A stretch of 13,580 nucleotides of DNA from Limisphaerales bacterium (GCA_027451565.1 DAIDJC010000056.1:1-13580); one strand, 5' to 3'. Counted from the first letter of the stretch, positions 1-7,430 are shown. Numbers and translations: made by a program. The notes: generated by a model from the sequence alone, not told the origin.

Positions 1-56
1 GTTGATGTCTCATCGGTGGGAGCTTAAATCCTTCGGGGGTGGCAGGCAACGCCGTT

Positions 57-92
57 TTGAGGACCTTGAGGACCTGGGAGTCCTTGAGGAGC
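57..92. repeat. Imperfect 9-base tandem repeat, four units
   Basis: Four consecutive 9-base units read TTGAGGACC, TTGAGGACC, TGGGAGTCC and TTGAGGAGC. The first two are identical and the others differ at a few positions. The unit length is a multiple of three, so the open frame starting at base 2 passes through it as a short Leu/Glu/Asp-rich repeat. That open frame (121 codons) has no recognisable domain and runs straight through the strong hairpin just downstream, so I regard it as incidental. The repeat may be part of a larger dispersed element whose left edge lies outside the window. Confidence 0.6.
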
Positions 93-113
93 GACGGGCG
101 AGTCGTACAGGCA

Positions 114-139
114 AAGAGCCGGATTCGCATCCGGCTCTT
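114..139. repeat. Perfect 11-bp hairpin with 4-base loop
   Basis: AAGAGCCGGAT at 114-124 is followed by the loop TCGC and then by its exact reverse complement at 129-139. Neither side carries a T tract, so it does not look like an intrinsic terminator. Its compact GC-rich stem and tiny loop resemble REP-type palindromes or the hairpins at ends of IS200/IS605-like elements, but no transposase is present nearby. The function is unknown. Confidence 0.7.
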
Positions 140-202
140 AGTGGTGACGAGGTTTATACGCCTTCACCCAGGCGCTCAGAAGGGCAACGCAGCCAACTTG
201 AG

Positions 203-260
203 TCGCTGTCCGAGCTGCGCCGCAAGCAAAACCCCTATGCCAACCCTAAACGGACAGCGA
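203..260. repeat. 10-bp inverted repeat with 38-base loop
   Basis: TCGCTGTCCG at 203-212 is the exact reverse complement of CGGACAGCGA at 251-260. A competing 6-bp pairing exists between CGCAGC (188-193) and GCTGCG (214-219). With the hairpin at 114-139 this makes the first 260 bases unusually foldable on either strand. It could be a structured RNA or a repeat element. Nothing in the sequence decides between these. Confidence 0.5.
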
Positions 261-679
261 AATTTTCCTCGATCCACTTAGATTCGATTTTAACTGTTTT
301 AATATCCAAATCTTTTTGTTCCCAACCCGCTCGACTTCAGACACCGCCACCCTCCAAACACAACTGACATCCCCGAGTCACTATCCACTTTCCCAATCTC
401 CCCGTGCCGCGATCCCCACCCCGATACGTCTAAAAACGGTTCTACTGATTAAAGACGCTTGCCGGTCTCAAAAGGTTCAAAAAAAAAACATTGAAAACCA
501 TTATTTTTAGAGGCGCTGCCCAATTCACAAAAGCGCCATGACAGCCTATTCGCTCCAATCATTCTGCCCGGCTGGCTGTTTCATCCGACCGCTCACACCG
601 CACTTCAAAAAACCGCCCCACCACCAAACCTTGGCGTCAAAATCGAACACCGATACAATTCACCATTTGGTTACTTTTG
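261..679. other. Gene-free stretch downstream of pgl
   Basis: No convincing coding region lies here: the open frames are short, have unstructured composition, and lack a ribosome binding site or known motifs. Visible signals are a 10-A tract at 479-488, a 6-bp hairpin GGCGCT/AGCGCC at 512-517 and 532-537, and, closer to pgl, a weak 4-bp hairpin (614-617 with 633-636) followed on the minus strand by six T (607-612). The last is the only candidate for a pgl transcription end and is poor. The pyrimidine-rich, low-complexity composition at 320-420 fits ordinary spacer DNA. Confidence 0.55.
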
Positions 680-1402
680 TCAAACTCCGGGCAGATCTGT
701 ATAAATCCGCGAGGCGGAGCGGACCTTGATGACGCGGGCGAGCGGGGTGTTTCCATTCGGTGCCAGGGATGCCTGCAAGGCAGGGGTTTTTCCCGTTCCA
801 GAGGCCAAAACCCACACCTGCCGGGCGGCGGCAATGGCTGCGAGGCTCAGGGAAAGCCTCATGGGCGGCGGTTTGGGAGAATCCGTGACCACAATGAACG
901 CATCAGGGGATTGCCATAAATCCCTTGGGGTATTGGGGAAAAGAGAAGCCACATGCCCATCTTCGCCCATTCCAAGAAACACCCAGTCCAATTGCGACAT
1001 TGCCCCGCCTGCGGCGGGCAGGACACTGGCCAGTTCGGCGCATGCCGCTGCAGCGGTTTCAGCCGGGTTTGCTTCTCCCCGCAACCGGTGAATGCAACGC
1101 GGCTGAATTTGGAGAGGTTTTAACAAAAGCTCATTGGCCAGTTTGAAATTGCTTTCAGCGTCTTCAGGAGGCACACAACGTTCATCCGCCCAAAAAAAGT
1201 GACAATTGCCCCAGTTCAAGGGTCTTTTGCGGGCGATGTCAACCACTTCATTGAAAAAGGTCTGGGTGATGCGCCCGCCTGAAAGCGCCACTCCCAAAGG
1301 CCTGTCCTGCTGGGATAAGAGCGCCAGTTCATCCAACCAATGCTGTGCGGCAGCACGAGCAAGGACTTGGGGCGAGGAGAAATGAATCAATTCATGGTTC
1401 AT
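680..1402 (-). CDS. pgl: 6-phosphogluconolactonase
   Basis: This enzyme hydrolyses 6-phospho-D-glucono-1,5-lactone to 6-phosphogluconate, the cytosolic step directly after glucose-6-phosphate dehydrogenase, which is encoded just upstream. The 240-residue product has the usual length of the compact DevB/SOL family. Family motifs are in order: LSGGRIT near residues 40-46 (phosphate loop), ADERCVPPE near 72-80, and the signature LGMGEDGHVASLFP near 143-156. I chose the ATG at 1402 rather than the in-frame GTG at 1420, because AAAGGA lies eight bases before that ATG and the extra six residues add nothing conserved. It ends with TGA. It follows zwf across a 126-base structured spacer and is probably co-transcribed with it. 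The assignment is firm. Confidence 0.94.
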   Translation of the reverse strand: MNHELIHFSSPQVLARAAAQHWLDELALLSQQDRPLGVALSGGRITQTFFNEVVDIARKRPLNWGNCHFFWADERCVPPEDAESNFKLANELLLKPLQIQPRCIHRLRGEANPAETAAAACAELASVLPAAGGAMSQLDWVFLGMGEDGHVASLFPNTPRDLWQSPDAFIVVTDSPKPPPMRLSLSLAAIAAARQVWVLASGTGKTPALQASLAPNGNTPLARVIKVRSASRIYTDLPGV

Positions 1403-1528
1403 CGGAACAATCCTTTCCACTTATGTTTCAAAGACTCAAAACCAAGCAAAGTGGCTAGCCACCGCTGGATTCATCCAGCCGACAAAATTTGCCACCGTCA
1501 CTGTATTTGCCACCCCCTCCAGAATAAA
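1403..1528 (-). promoter_or_regulatory. Palindrome-rich zwf-pgl spacer
   Basis: Three pairing elements are packed here. They are a perfect 12-base palindrome GTGGCTAGCCAC (1451-1462), a hairpin GCTGGAT/ATCCAGC with two central bases (1464-1479), and CCCCCT/AGGGGG (1513-1518 with 1531-1536), whose loop contains the zwf stop codon. In addition, ATTTGCCACC occurs twice in direct orientation at 1487-1496 and 1505-1514, exactly 18 bases apart. None of the hairpins is followed by a T tract, so termination is unlikely. mRNA processing or stabilisation, or an operator for pgl, are possible roles. The function is inferred only from structure. Confidence 0.4.
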
Positions 1529-3088
1529 TCAGGGGGCGATCAAATGAGGTTCGTGCCATTCGTGGCCGCTTTGGGCAAGCAAATCCTCTGCAGCGATGGG
1601 CCCCCAAGTGCCAGCAGCATAAAACTCCCGGTTGGTCAAGGGTTTGCCATCCCATGCACTGCGAATCGAATCCACAATTTGCCAGGCCGTCTCCACCTCG
1701 TCGCGGCGGATGAAAAGCGTCGCATCCCCTGAGATGGCCTCCAGAAGCAGACGCTCGTAGGCTTCCGGTGTATAGGCGCCAAACTCGGCATCGTAGCTGA
1801 AATGCATGCGCACAGGCCGCACACCCAGGCTCATGCCAGGCACTTTGCCGTTGAAATGCAGGGAAATCCCTTCATTAGGCTGCAGCCTCAGGGTCAACCC
1901 GTTCGCATCCAATTGATTGCCGCATTGGGCTGCAAAAAGAACATTCGGAGTCGGGCGAAATTGTATCCTCACTTCGCTCGCGCTCATGGGCAGGTTTTTG
2001 CCTGTTCGCAGGTAAAAAGGCACCCCGCTCCACCGCCAATTATCTATGAACAATTTCAAGGCCACAAAGGTTTCCACGTTGGAATTCAAATTCACCTTCG
2101 GCTCCTGGCGGTAGCCGGGTCTCGCCTGGCCATCCACCGAACCCGCAAAATACTGGCCTCGCACCACCTGCCGCGCCACGTCCGCCGGACTCAACGCACG
2201 TATGGATTTGAGCAGTTTCACCTTCTCGTTCCGCACCGATTCCGCCTCCAACGACACCGGCGGTTCCATCGCTATCAAGGATAAAACCTGCAGCATATGG
2301 TTTTGCACCATGTCCCGTATGGCACCGGCTTCCTCGTAATACCCGCCGCGGTCCCCAACCCCGAGCTTCTCACTCACCGTCAACTGCACATGATCCACCG
2401 AGTTCCGGTTCCAAAGCTGCTCAAAAATGGAATTGGAAAAGCGAAACATCAGGATATTTTGGACTGTCTCCTTTCCAAGGTAATGGTCAATGCGGAAAAC
2501 CTGCTGTTCGTTGGCGAAGCGAGTGAGTTCCTGGTTCAGGGTCTCTGCCGAAGCCAGGTCGTGTCCAAACGGCTTTTCCACAATGATCCGGCCCGTTCCG
2601 ACGTTGTTGGTTCCCTTTTGCAGCAGTTTGGCCAGGTGCAATTGTTCCGCAACCACGCCAAATTGACTGGGCTGGGTGGCCAGGTAAAACAGCAGGTTCT
2701 CCCTCAAAGCTGGCTTTTGAAACCCGCTCAGCTTCTGCTCCAGTCTCTGATAAGCGGCAGCGTCGGTCATATCCCCCACACAATAAAAAATGTTCTTGGA
2801 AAAGACCGACCAAACCTTGTCATCCACCGGTTTGGTGCGCGAAAATTTGGCGAGGTCGGCACGCAATTCCTGCCGCCATGATTCATCGGTTTTCTCCCGG
2901 CGCGCAAAGCCGACAATCCGAAAATCCGCCGGCATCTGTCCGTCTTTGCAGAGATGATAGAGCGCGGGAATGAGCTTGCGCGCGGTCAAGTCACCACTTG
3001 CGCCGAAAATGACGATGGAAAAAGGATCCAAGGTGGTGGCGCTTTCATTGACCACCGGCAACGCCTCCGAAGTGCTAGAACTATTCAT
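1529..3088 (-). CDS. zwf: Glucose-6-phosphate 1-dehydrogenase
   Basis: This enzyme oxidises glucose-6-phosphate to 6-phosphogluconolactone with reduction of NADP+ (or NAD+), opening the oxidative pentose phosphate and Entner-Doudoroff routes in the cytosol. The 519-residue product is slightly longer than typical (about 490) because of a roughly 25-residue Ser/Thr-rich N-terminal lead. The nucleotide-binding motif GASGDLTARK is at 29-38, EKPFGHDL at 171-178, and the active-site signature RIDHYLGKE at 199-207, with the substrate-contacting His and Lys present. The C-terminal domain is complete to a TGA stop. The ATG at 3088 has only a weak GGA upstream. An internal start could shorten the lead, but no better candidate stands out. 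Its partner pgl follows, and an SDR gene precedes it at 150 bases. Confidence 0.96.
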   Translation of the reverse strand: MNSSSTSEALPVVNESATTLDPFSIVIFGASGDLTARKLIPALYHLCKDGQMPADFRIVGFARREKTDESWRQELRADLAKFSRTKPVDDKVWSVFSKNIFYCVGDMTDAAAYQRLEQKLSGFQKPALRENLLFYLATQPSQFGVVAEQLHLAKLLQKGTNNVGTGRIIVEKPFGHDLASAETLNQELTRFANEQQVFRIDHYLGKETVQNILMFRFSNSIFEQLWNRNSVDHVQLTVSEKLGVGDRGGYYEEAGAIRDMVQNHMLQVLSLIAMEPPVSLEAESVRNEKVKLLKSIRALSPADVARQVVRGQYFAGSVDGQARPGYRQEPKVNLNSNVETFVALKLFIDNWRWSGVPFYLRTGKNLPMSASEVRIQFRPTPNVLFAAQCGNQLDANGLTLRLQPNEGISLHFNGKVPGMSLGVRPVRMHFSYDAEFGAYTPEAYERLLLEAISGDATLFIRRDEVETAWQIVDSIRSAWDGKPLTNREFYAAGTWGPIAAEDLLAQSGHEWHEPHLIAP

Positions 3089-3141
3089 GATCCAAATGAT
3101 GCCCTACCCCGCGCATAAATCAATGGCGGTTTGAATTCAAA

Positions 3142-3154
3142 ATCCAAGTTGGAT
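3142..3154. promoter_or_regulatory. Palindromic site upstream of zwf
   Basis: ATCCAA and TTGGAT flank a single central G, giving a 13-base near-perfect palindrome about 55 bases before the zwf start. TTGGAT recurs on the same strand at 3158-3163 and on the minus strand near 3090-3096. The size and symmetry fit a repressor operator, but no regulator is encoded nearby and no good -35/-10 pair was found. It may be chance. Confidence 0.25.
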
Positions 3155-3238
3155 CAATTGGATAAAGCCGCCCAGTTTGCATGGGGCACAAACCGATGGT
3201 TGAACCGGCGCGAGAGTGGAAAAAGGGCAGCCGGGACT

Positions 3239-4024
3239 CTAAATGGACATGGCTGCAAACCCGCCGTCCACCACCATTTCCGTGCCGGTGATGAAGCTGC
3301 CCGCATCCGAGGCCAGCAGCAAAGTGGCACCGATCAACTCATGCGCTTCGCCGAATCGTTTCATGGGAGTTTTGGCCATGATTTGTGCCACGCGTTCGGG
3401 GCTGAGAATCTTGCGGTTTTGCTCAGCCGGAAAGAAACCCGGAACCAGCACATTCACGCGCACGCCGGAGGCAGCCCACTCGCGGGCAAGGTTGAGGGAG
3501 AGGTTATGGACCGCAGCCTTGGAAGCCGAGTAGGTAAAGACCCTCGAAAGGGGCTTGAGACCGGAGGCGGATCCCAAGTTGATGATGCTACCGGATTTTT
3601 GAGCCAGCATGTGGGCTCCAAAAACCTGGCAACCGAGCATCAATCCCTTCAAGTTGACCGTCAAAATACGGTCGAATTCCTCCTCGGAGACATCCAGGAA
3701 AGGCGTGGCTGAGTTGACACCCGCCCCATTGACCAGCACGTCTGCGCGACCCCATCGGGCAAGAACCTCGGCTAGCAATTTTTGCAGGCTGGCGCGCGAG
3801 GTGGCATCACAGGCGAAGAAGGCACCCTCGCCACCGGCGGCGCGGATTCGCTCTAATCGGACACGGGCCTTGGTCTCATCCCTGCCGACCAGGGCCACCC
3901 TGGCACCGGCTGCGGCCAATCCTTCCGCCATGGCCCCGCACAATTCCCCGGTGCCGCCAATCACCACTGCCACGCGGTCTTTGAGGGAGAAAAGTTCAGC
4001 GCTTTTTTTCATTTTCATGGTCAT
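3239..4024 (-). CDS. SDR-family oxidoreductase, sugar-acid type
   Basis: This is a classical short-chain dehydrogenase of 261 residues. A Rossmann nucleotide-binding segment is at 18-47, VNGAG (the NNAG equivalent) at 98-102, Asn124 in VNLKG, a catalytic Ser in GSASG (151-155), and YSASK with Tyr165 and Lys169. The C-terminus (ITGTEMVVDGG) is normal. Its overall pattern resembles SDRs annotated as gluconate 5-dehydrogenase, KduD or fructuronate/mannonate oxidoreductase. The kinase neighbour supports sugar-acid or keto-acid oxidoreduction, but the substrate is inferred. The glycine motif is atypical: IGGTGELCG replaces the usual TGxxxGxG, with Ile for Thr and Cys for the last Gly. The start lies three bases after the kinase stop, with AGAGGTG within the end of the kinase gene. 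A second ATG two codons on (4018) is almost equally likely. Confidence 0.85.
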   Translation of the reverse strand: MTMKMKKSAELFSLKDRVAVVIGGTGELCGAMAEGLAAAGARVALVGRDETKARVRLERIRAAGGEGAFFACDATSRASLQKLLAEVLARWGRADVLVNGAGVNSATPFLDVSEEEFDRILTVNLKGLMLGCQVFGAHMLAQKSGSIINLGSASGLKPLSRVFTYSASKAAVHNLSLNLAREWAASGVRVNVLVPGFFPAEQNRKILSPERVAQIMAKTPMKRFGEAHELIGATLLLASDAGSFITGTEMVVDGGFAAMSI

Positions 4025-4027
4025 GAC

Positions 4028-5125
4028 TCACCTCTGCACCCGGGCGCTGCCACCGGCAAATGTTTTTTCCACCTCTTTGCGTGTCGCCATCGAGGTGTCG
4101 CCGGGCGTGGTGGACGCCAAGGCGCCATGGGCGGCCCCATAATCCACCGCTTTCTGGGCGTCATTGAATTCCAGAAAACCAAACTGCAGGCCGCTGGCAA
4201 AACTATCGCCACCGCCCACACGGTCCAGGATTTCCAGGCCGGGGTACTGTCGGCTTTCAAAAAAGCGGCCGTCATGCCACAAGATCGCGCTCCAATCATT
4301 CTGAGTGGCGGTGATCACACGGCGCAAGGTCGTGGCAGCCACCTTGAAATTAGGGTAGGTTTTGACCGCCGTCTCGATCATGGCCTTGAATGCATCGGTC
4401 TCAATCTGGCTTAAATTGTGGTCAGCACCCTTGACCTCAAAACCCAGGCTGGCGGTAAAATCCTCCTCGTTGCCAATCATCACGTCCACATACTTTGCGA
4501 TTTCCCGGTTCACCTCCTGGGCCTTTTTCAAACCTCCGATGGATTTCCACAGGGAGGGACGGTAGTTCAAGTCGTAACTGACCACGACGCCATGCTGTTT
4601 GGCGGCCTTGACGGCCTCGATGGTTAAAGCTGCGGTGGTCTCGGATAAGGCGGCGAAAATGCCGCCGGTATGCAGCCAACGGGTGCCAAGCCGCCCGAAG
4701 AGGTGGTTCCAGTCAAAATCGCCGGGTTTCAACTGGGACGCCGCCGAGTTGCCGCGATCTGGCACGCCCACCGCACCGCGAATACCGAATCCCCGCTCGG
4801 TGAAGTTCAACCCATTGCGAATGCTCCTGCCGATGCCGTCATCCGGCCGCCATAAAATGAAATCCGTGCCCACGCCGCCCTGCATGATGAAATCCTCAAT
4901 GAGATGGCCCACCTCATTATCCACCAAGGCGGTGCAGACCGCCGTTTTGTACCCGAAACATTTGCGCAAACCGCGAGAGGTGTTGTACTCGCCCCCGCCT
5001 TCCCAAGCGGTGAAATGACGGGCAGTTCGGATGCGGCCCTCGCCAGGATCCAGGCGCAGCATGATTTCGCCCAGCGAAATCTGGTCGAAGGCACAGGTTG
5101 ATTTGTCGCGAAGTTGAATGGACAT
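4028..5125 (-). CDS. PfkB-family sugar kinase, probable 2-keto-3-deoxygluconate kinase
   Basis: This is a ribokinase/PfkB-fold kinase of 365 residues, predicted to phosphorylate 2-keto-3-deoxygluconate to KDPG with ATP in the cytosol. It shows the sugar-binding N-terminal pattern EIMLRLDPGEG (20-30), GGGEYN (43-48, the GGxxxN element), DLNYRPSLW (185-193), which is typical of KDG kinases, and the ATP/anion-hole motif DRVGGGDSFASG (301-312) with catalytic base Asp307. The length is greater than the usual 310-340 residues, with extra sequence around 225-250. It is followed three bases later by the SDR gene, a clear translational pair, and preceded by an Ldh-family gene at 95 bases. The ATG at 5125 has no Shine-Dalgarno sequence. 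Other substrates for this fold (fructose, 5-keto-sugars) cannot be excluded. Confidence 0.87.
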   Translation of the reverse strand: MSIQLRDKSTCAFDQISLGEIMLRLDPGEGRIRTARHFTAWEGGGEYNTSRGLRKCFGYKTAVCTALVDNEVGHLIEDFIMQGGVGTDFILWRPDDGIGRSIRNGLNFTERGFGIRGAVGVPDRGNSAASQLKPGDFDWNHLFGRLGTRWLHTGGIFAALSETTAALTIEAVKAAKQHGVVVSYDLNYRPSLWKSIGGLKKAQEVNREIAKYVDVMIGNEEDFTASLGFEVKGADHNLSQIETDAFKAMIETAVKTYPNFKVAATTLRRVITATQNDWSAILWHDGRFFESRQYPGLEILDRVGGGDSFASGLQFGFLEFNDAQKAVDYGAAHGALASTTPGDTSMATRKEVEKTFAGGSARVQR

Positions 5126-5220
5126 AGGGGATGGAATGTTTTGTGGTTAAGAAAGTTTGGAGTCGGGGTGGGTCCCGGGCATAATCACGAACAAATAGGC
5201 AGCAAGGCAGGTTTCACAGT

Positions 5221-6318
5221 TCAGAGGGTGACCGACTTGAAATCAGAAAGTTTCCAGGGCGTTTCCCCAATCTCCGCCGCCAGATGATTCAGTTCCTCGA
5301 TTTCCGCCGGTTTGAAGAGGAGCCCTCCGTGCTTGCGGGACAAGCCAGCCCAATGGGCTTCCGGCTGGCCGGGCAGGAGGCATTTTTCATTTCCATGCCC
5401 CAGGATGTCTTCAATGACAGCCTTGACATTCTGCATCTGGGTGCGGCCTTTGACATAATTCCTGCCCTGCAAAGCTTCAGGATGGATGACTTGGAAGAAG
5501 AAGGTGGACCCGCGTTTTTCGCCTGAGTCGCCACGAGATGTTCCACGGATTTCAGGCAGTGAACCGCCAATCAAGCCTGCATACAACTCGTCAATCAGGC
5601 CGAGACCATAACCTTTATGTGCGCCAAACGGCAACAGGGCCACTGCGCGGCTGGGATCCACGGTGGGATTGCCTTCGCTGTCCACGGCACAACCGGGGGG
5701 CAATTGTTTTCCTTCCCGTTTGAACTGTTGAACCCGTCCCATGGCCACAGTGGAAGTGGCCCAATCTATGACGATGGGAAACCCTATGGCTTCCTGGGTG
5801 GGGAAAGCCCACGAATGGGGATTGGTGCCCATGGTGGGCGTGCGACCGCCGAATGGCACCACTTCAGAGGTGGCTGAAGTGCAGTTGGTATAGGCGAGAT
5901 AACCCTTCAAGGCTGCATCCATGACATAACCACCGCCCCACAAGTAATGGGTGGCGTTGTCCACGCTGACCATGCCGACACCGTATTGATCGGCCAATTT
6001 CATGCAGGTGTCCATGGCTTGATAAGCCACAGCCTGACCCAGTTTGTTGTTTCCATTCCAGATCTCGGATGCGAGAAAACGAGAAGGCCACTTTTCAATT
6101 TTTGCCCCGGGTTTCCACCGTCCAACCTTGCTGCCGAATAATTCGTCCAAGTGCAATGCCTTGATGGCATTGTGGGTGCGGATGCCATGATGCGCCGCGC
6201 TGGCGCAAAACCTGGCGCCCGCCGCCGCCTCATCGGCATCATATCCCCGGTGCAGATAGGCTTGGGTCACCAGGCGATCGTGAATTTCTTTGGGAATAAC
6301 GTGATAAACTTCAGGCAT
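5221..6318 (-). CDS. Ldh-family (malate/L-lactate/ureidoglycolate type) NAD(P)H oxidoreductase
   Basis: This 365-residue enzyme belongs to the type-2 malate/L-lactate dehydrogenase family, which is unrelated to Rossmann-fold LDH. It reduces a 2-keto acid to a 2-hydroxy acid. The family includes malate, L-lactate, ureidoglycolate, 2,3-diketo-L-gulonate and cyclic imine reductases. Visible elements are HHGIRTH (43-49) with the conserved catalytic His region, a THYLWGGG segment where the family has a His-containing loop near 125-135, MGTNPHSWAFP and VIDWATSTVAMG (cofactor and fold core), and AHKGYGLGLIDELYAG. The C-terminus is complete. The gene lies 43 bases after a D-2-hydroxyacid dehydrogenase and 95 before the sugar kinase. 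That context favours a sugar-acid-derived keto acid, but the exact substrate is not readable from sequence. Confidence 0.87.
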   Translation of the reverse strand: MPEVYHVIPKEIHDRLVTQAYLHRGYDADEAAAGARFCASAAHHGIRTHNAIKALHLDELFGSKVGRWKPGAKIEKWPSRFLASEIWNGNNKLGQAVAYQAMDTCMKLADQYGVGMVSVDNATHYLWGGGYVMDAALKGYLAYTNCTSATSEVVPFGGRTPTMGTNPHSWAFPTQEAIGFPIVIDWATSTVAMGRVQQFKREGKQLPPGCAVDSEGNPTVDPSRAVALLPFGAHKGYGLGLIDELYAGLIGGSLPEIRGTSRGDSGEKRGSTFFFQVIHPEALQGRNYVKGRTQMQNVKAVIEDILGHGNEKCLLPGQPEAHWAGLSRKHGGLLFKPAEIEELNHLAAEIGETPWKLSDFKSVTL

Positions 6319-6361
6319 AAAAAATGAGCTGGATTGATGGGGTTACGTCTTTATTTGTTTT

Positions 6362-7339
6362 TCAAACAAACTTCCGCATCGGCACTGCGGGGTTCACCTG
6401 CGCCAGGGGCGGCTCGCCATTCATGGCCAATATCAGGTTTTTGACCGCAGCGGTGGCTTGGCGCACCACGCTTTCATAGGTGCGGGATCCCACATGCGGG
6501 GTCACGACCACGTTGGGTAACTTCAACAAAGGATGATCCGCAGGAGGCGGTTCCTGGTCCAGCACATCGGTTCCATACCCGCCCACATGTCCGGATTTCA
6601 AAGCAGCCACCAAGTCCGGCGTGTTTACGATCTCGCCTCGGGCACAGTTTAAAATCAAAACCCCTTTTTTCATCATGGCCAGGCTGCGGGCATTGATGAG
6701 GTCCCGCGTCTCGGGAGTAAGGTTGGTGTGAAGGGACAGATAATCACTCACGGCAAAAACGTCATCCAATTGAGCAGCGGCCTCAACGCTGTGTTCGCGC
6801 AGGAATGCCTGGTCTGTGCTGCGGTCATAAGCCACCACTCGCATGCCAAAAGCCCTGGCACGAATGGCCACCTCTCGGCCAATCCTACCCAAGCCAATGA
6901 TTCCCAATGTTTTTCCCAATAACTCGTGACCGGTTTTCCGTTTCCAACCGCCGGACCGGGTGGAATCGGTGTGAAAAAGGAAATTCTTTTCCAAAGCCAG
7001 CAATAATAGAAAATTATGCTCCGCCACCGTGGTATGGTTTACTCCAGGCGTGAAAAGCAGCGGAATCCCAAACTCGGTGCAGGCTGCCACGTCAATTTTG
7101 TCCACCCCAATGCCATATTTGCTCAATACTTTGAGTTTAGGGCGGGCTTTTTCGAGCACTTTACGCGTAATGGCATCATCCCCACACACATATCCATCCA
7201 CATCACCCACCAGCGCCAGCGTATCAGCCTCATTTAAAGGCCCGCGTGCAGAAATGATTTCCCACCCTGTTTTCTTTAATAAATCATGGTGTTCTCCGGG
7301 CGTGTCTTGAAACGAGGTGGTGGTCAGTAAAATTTTCAT
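6362..7339 (-). CDS. D-2-hydroxyacid dehydrogenase (phosphoglycerate dehydrogenase-like)
   Basis: This is an NAD(P)-dependent D-isomer-specific 2-hydroxyacid dehydrogenase of 325 residues. The N-terminal substrate domain includes SKYGIGVDKID (73-83). The Rossmann domain carries GLGRIG (149-154), and the catalytic triad is visible: Arg234 in NCARGEIVNTPDL, Glu263 in DVLDQEPP and His282 in VTPHVGS. It lacks the C-terminal ACT domain of serine-biosynthetic SerA, so 3-phosphoglycerate is not assured. Hydroxypyruvate/glyoxylate or 2-keto-sugar-acid reductase activity fits the neighbours better. The ATG at 7339 has no Shine-Dalgarno sequence. The gene begins 27 bases after a hairpin terminator that ends the upstream gene, so it probably heads its own operon running into the Ldh-family, kinase and SDR genes. 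Confidence 0.88.
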   Translation of the reverse strand: MKILLTTTSFQDTPGEHHDLLKKTGWEIISARGPLNEADTLALVGDVDGYVCGDDAITRKVLEKARPKLKVLSKYGIGVDKIDVAACTEFGIPLLFTPGVNHTTVAEHNFLLLLALEKNFLFHTDSTRSGGWKRKTGHELLGKTLGIIGLGRIGREVAIRARAFGMRVVAYDRSTDQAFLREHSVEAAAQLDDVFAVSDYLSLHTNLTPETRDLINARSLAMMKKGVLILNCARGEIVNTPDLVAALKSGHVGGYGTDVLDQEPPPADHPLLKLPNVVVTPHVGSRTYESVVRQATAAVKNLILAMNGEPPLAQVNPAVPMRKFV

Positions 7340-7365
7340 GAACGAGCGATGCTATGAAATGAAAA

Positions 7366-7387
7366 GCCCCGATGCAAATATCGGGGC
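7366..7387 (-). terminator. Intrinsic terminator of the PilZ-like gene
   Basis: GCCCCGAT and ATCGGGGC form a perfect 8-bp GC-rich stem around a 6-base loop, followed on the minus strand by TTTTCATTTC. The other strand has no T-rich tail, so it acts on minus-strand transcripts. It lies 43 bases beyond the stop of the small PilZ-like gene and isolates it from the dehydrogenase operon. Confidence 0.65.
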
Positions 7388-7430
7388 CGACAAAAAATTG
7401 CAGTGTTCTTTGATTTTTCTGCAGTCGCTT

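Noticed and set aside
114..139. Hairpin considered as an intrinsic terminator
   Set aside because: No T tract follows on either strand and no gene ends next to it.
2..367. 121-codon plus-strand open frame at the left edge
   Set aside because: Low-complexity, no domain recognised, runs through a perfect hairpin and tandem repeat, and has no ribosome binding site. More likely incidental to a repeat element than a gene.
1403..1420. Longer pgl starting at the GTG at 1420
   Set aside because: The GTG lies upstream of the AAAGGA ribosome binding site that serves the ATG at 1402. The six added residues are not conserved family sequence.
1802..2881. Two long plus-strand open frames (160 and 194 codons) opposite zwf
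   Set aside because: They lie fully antisense to zwf, whose motifs and length are unambiguous, and their translations show no family features.
7349..7377. Possible promoter TTGCAT-17-TAGCAT for the D-2-hydroxyacid dehydrogenase operon
   Set aside because: Only three and four of six positions match, and the -35 would lie inside the stem-loop of the terminator at 7366-7387. The evidence is too weak to list as a feature.
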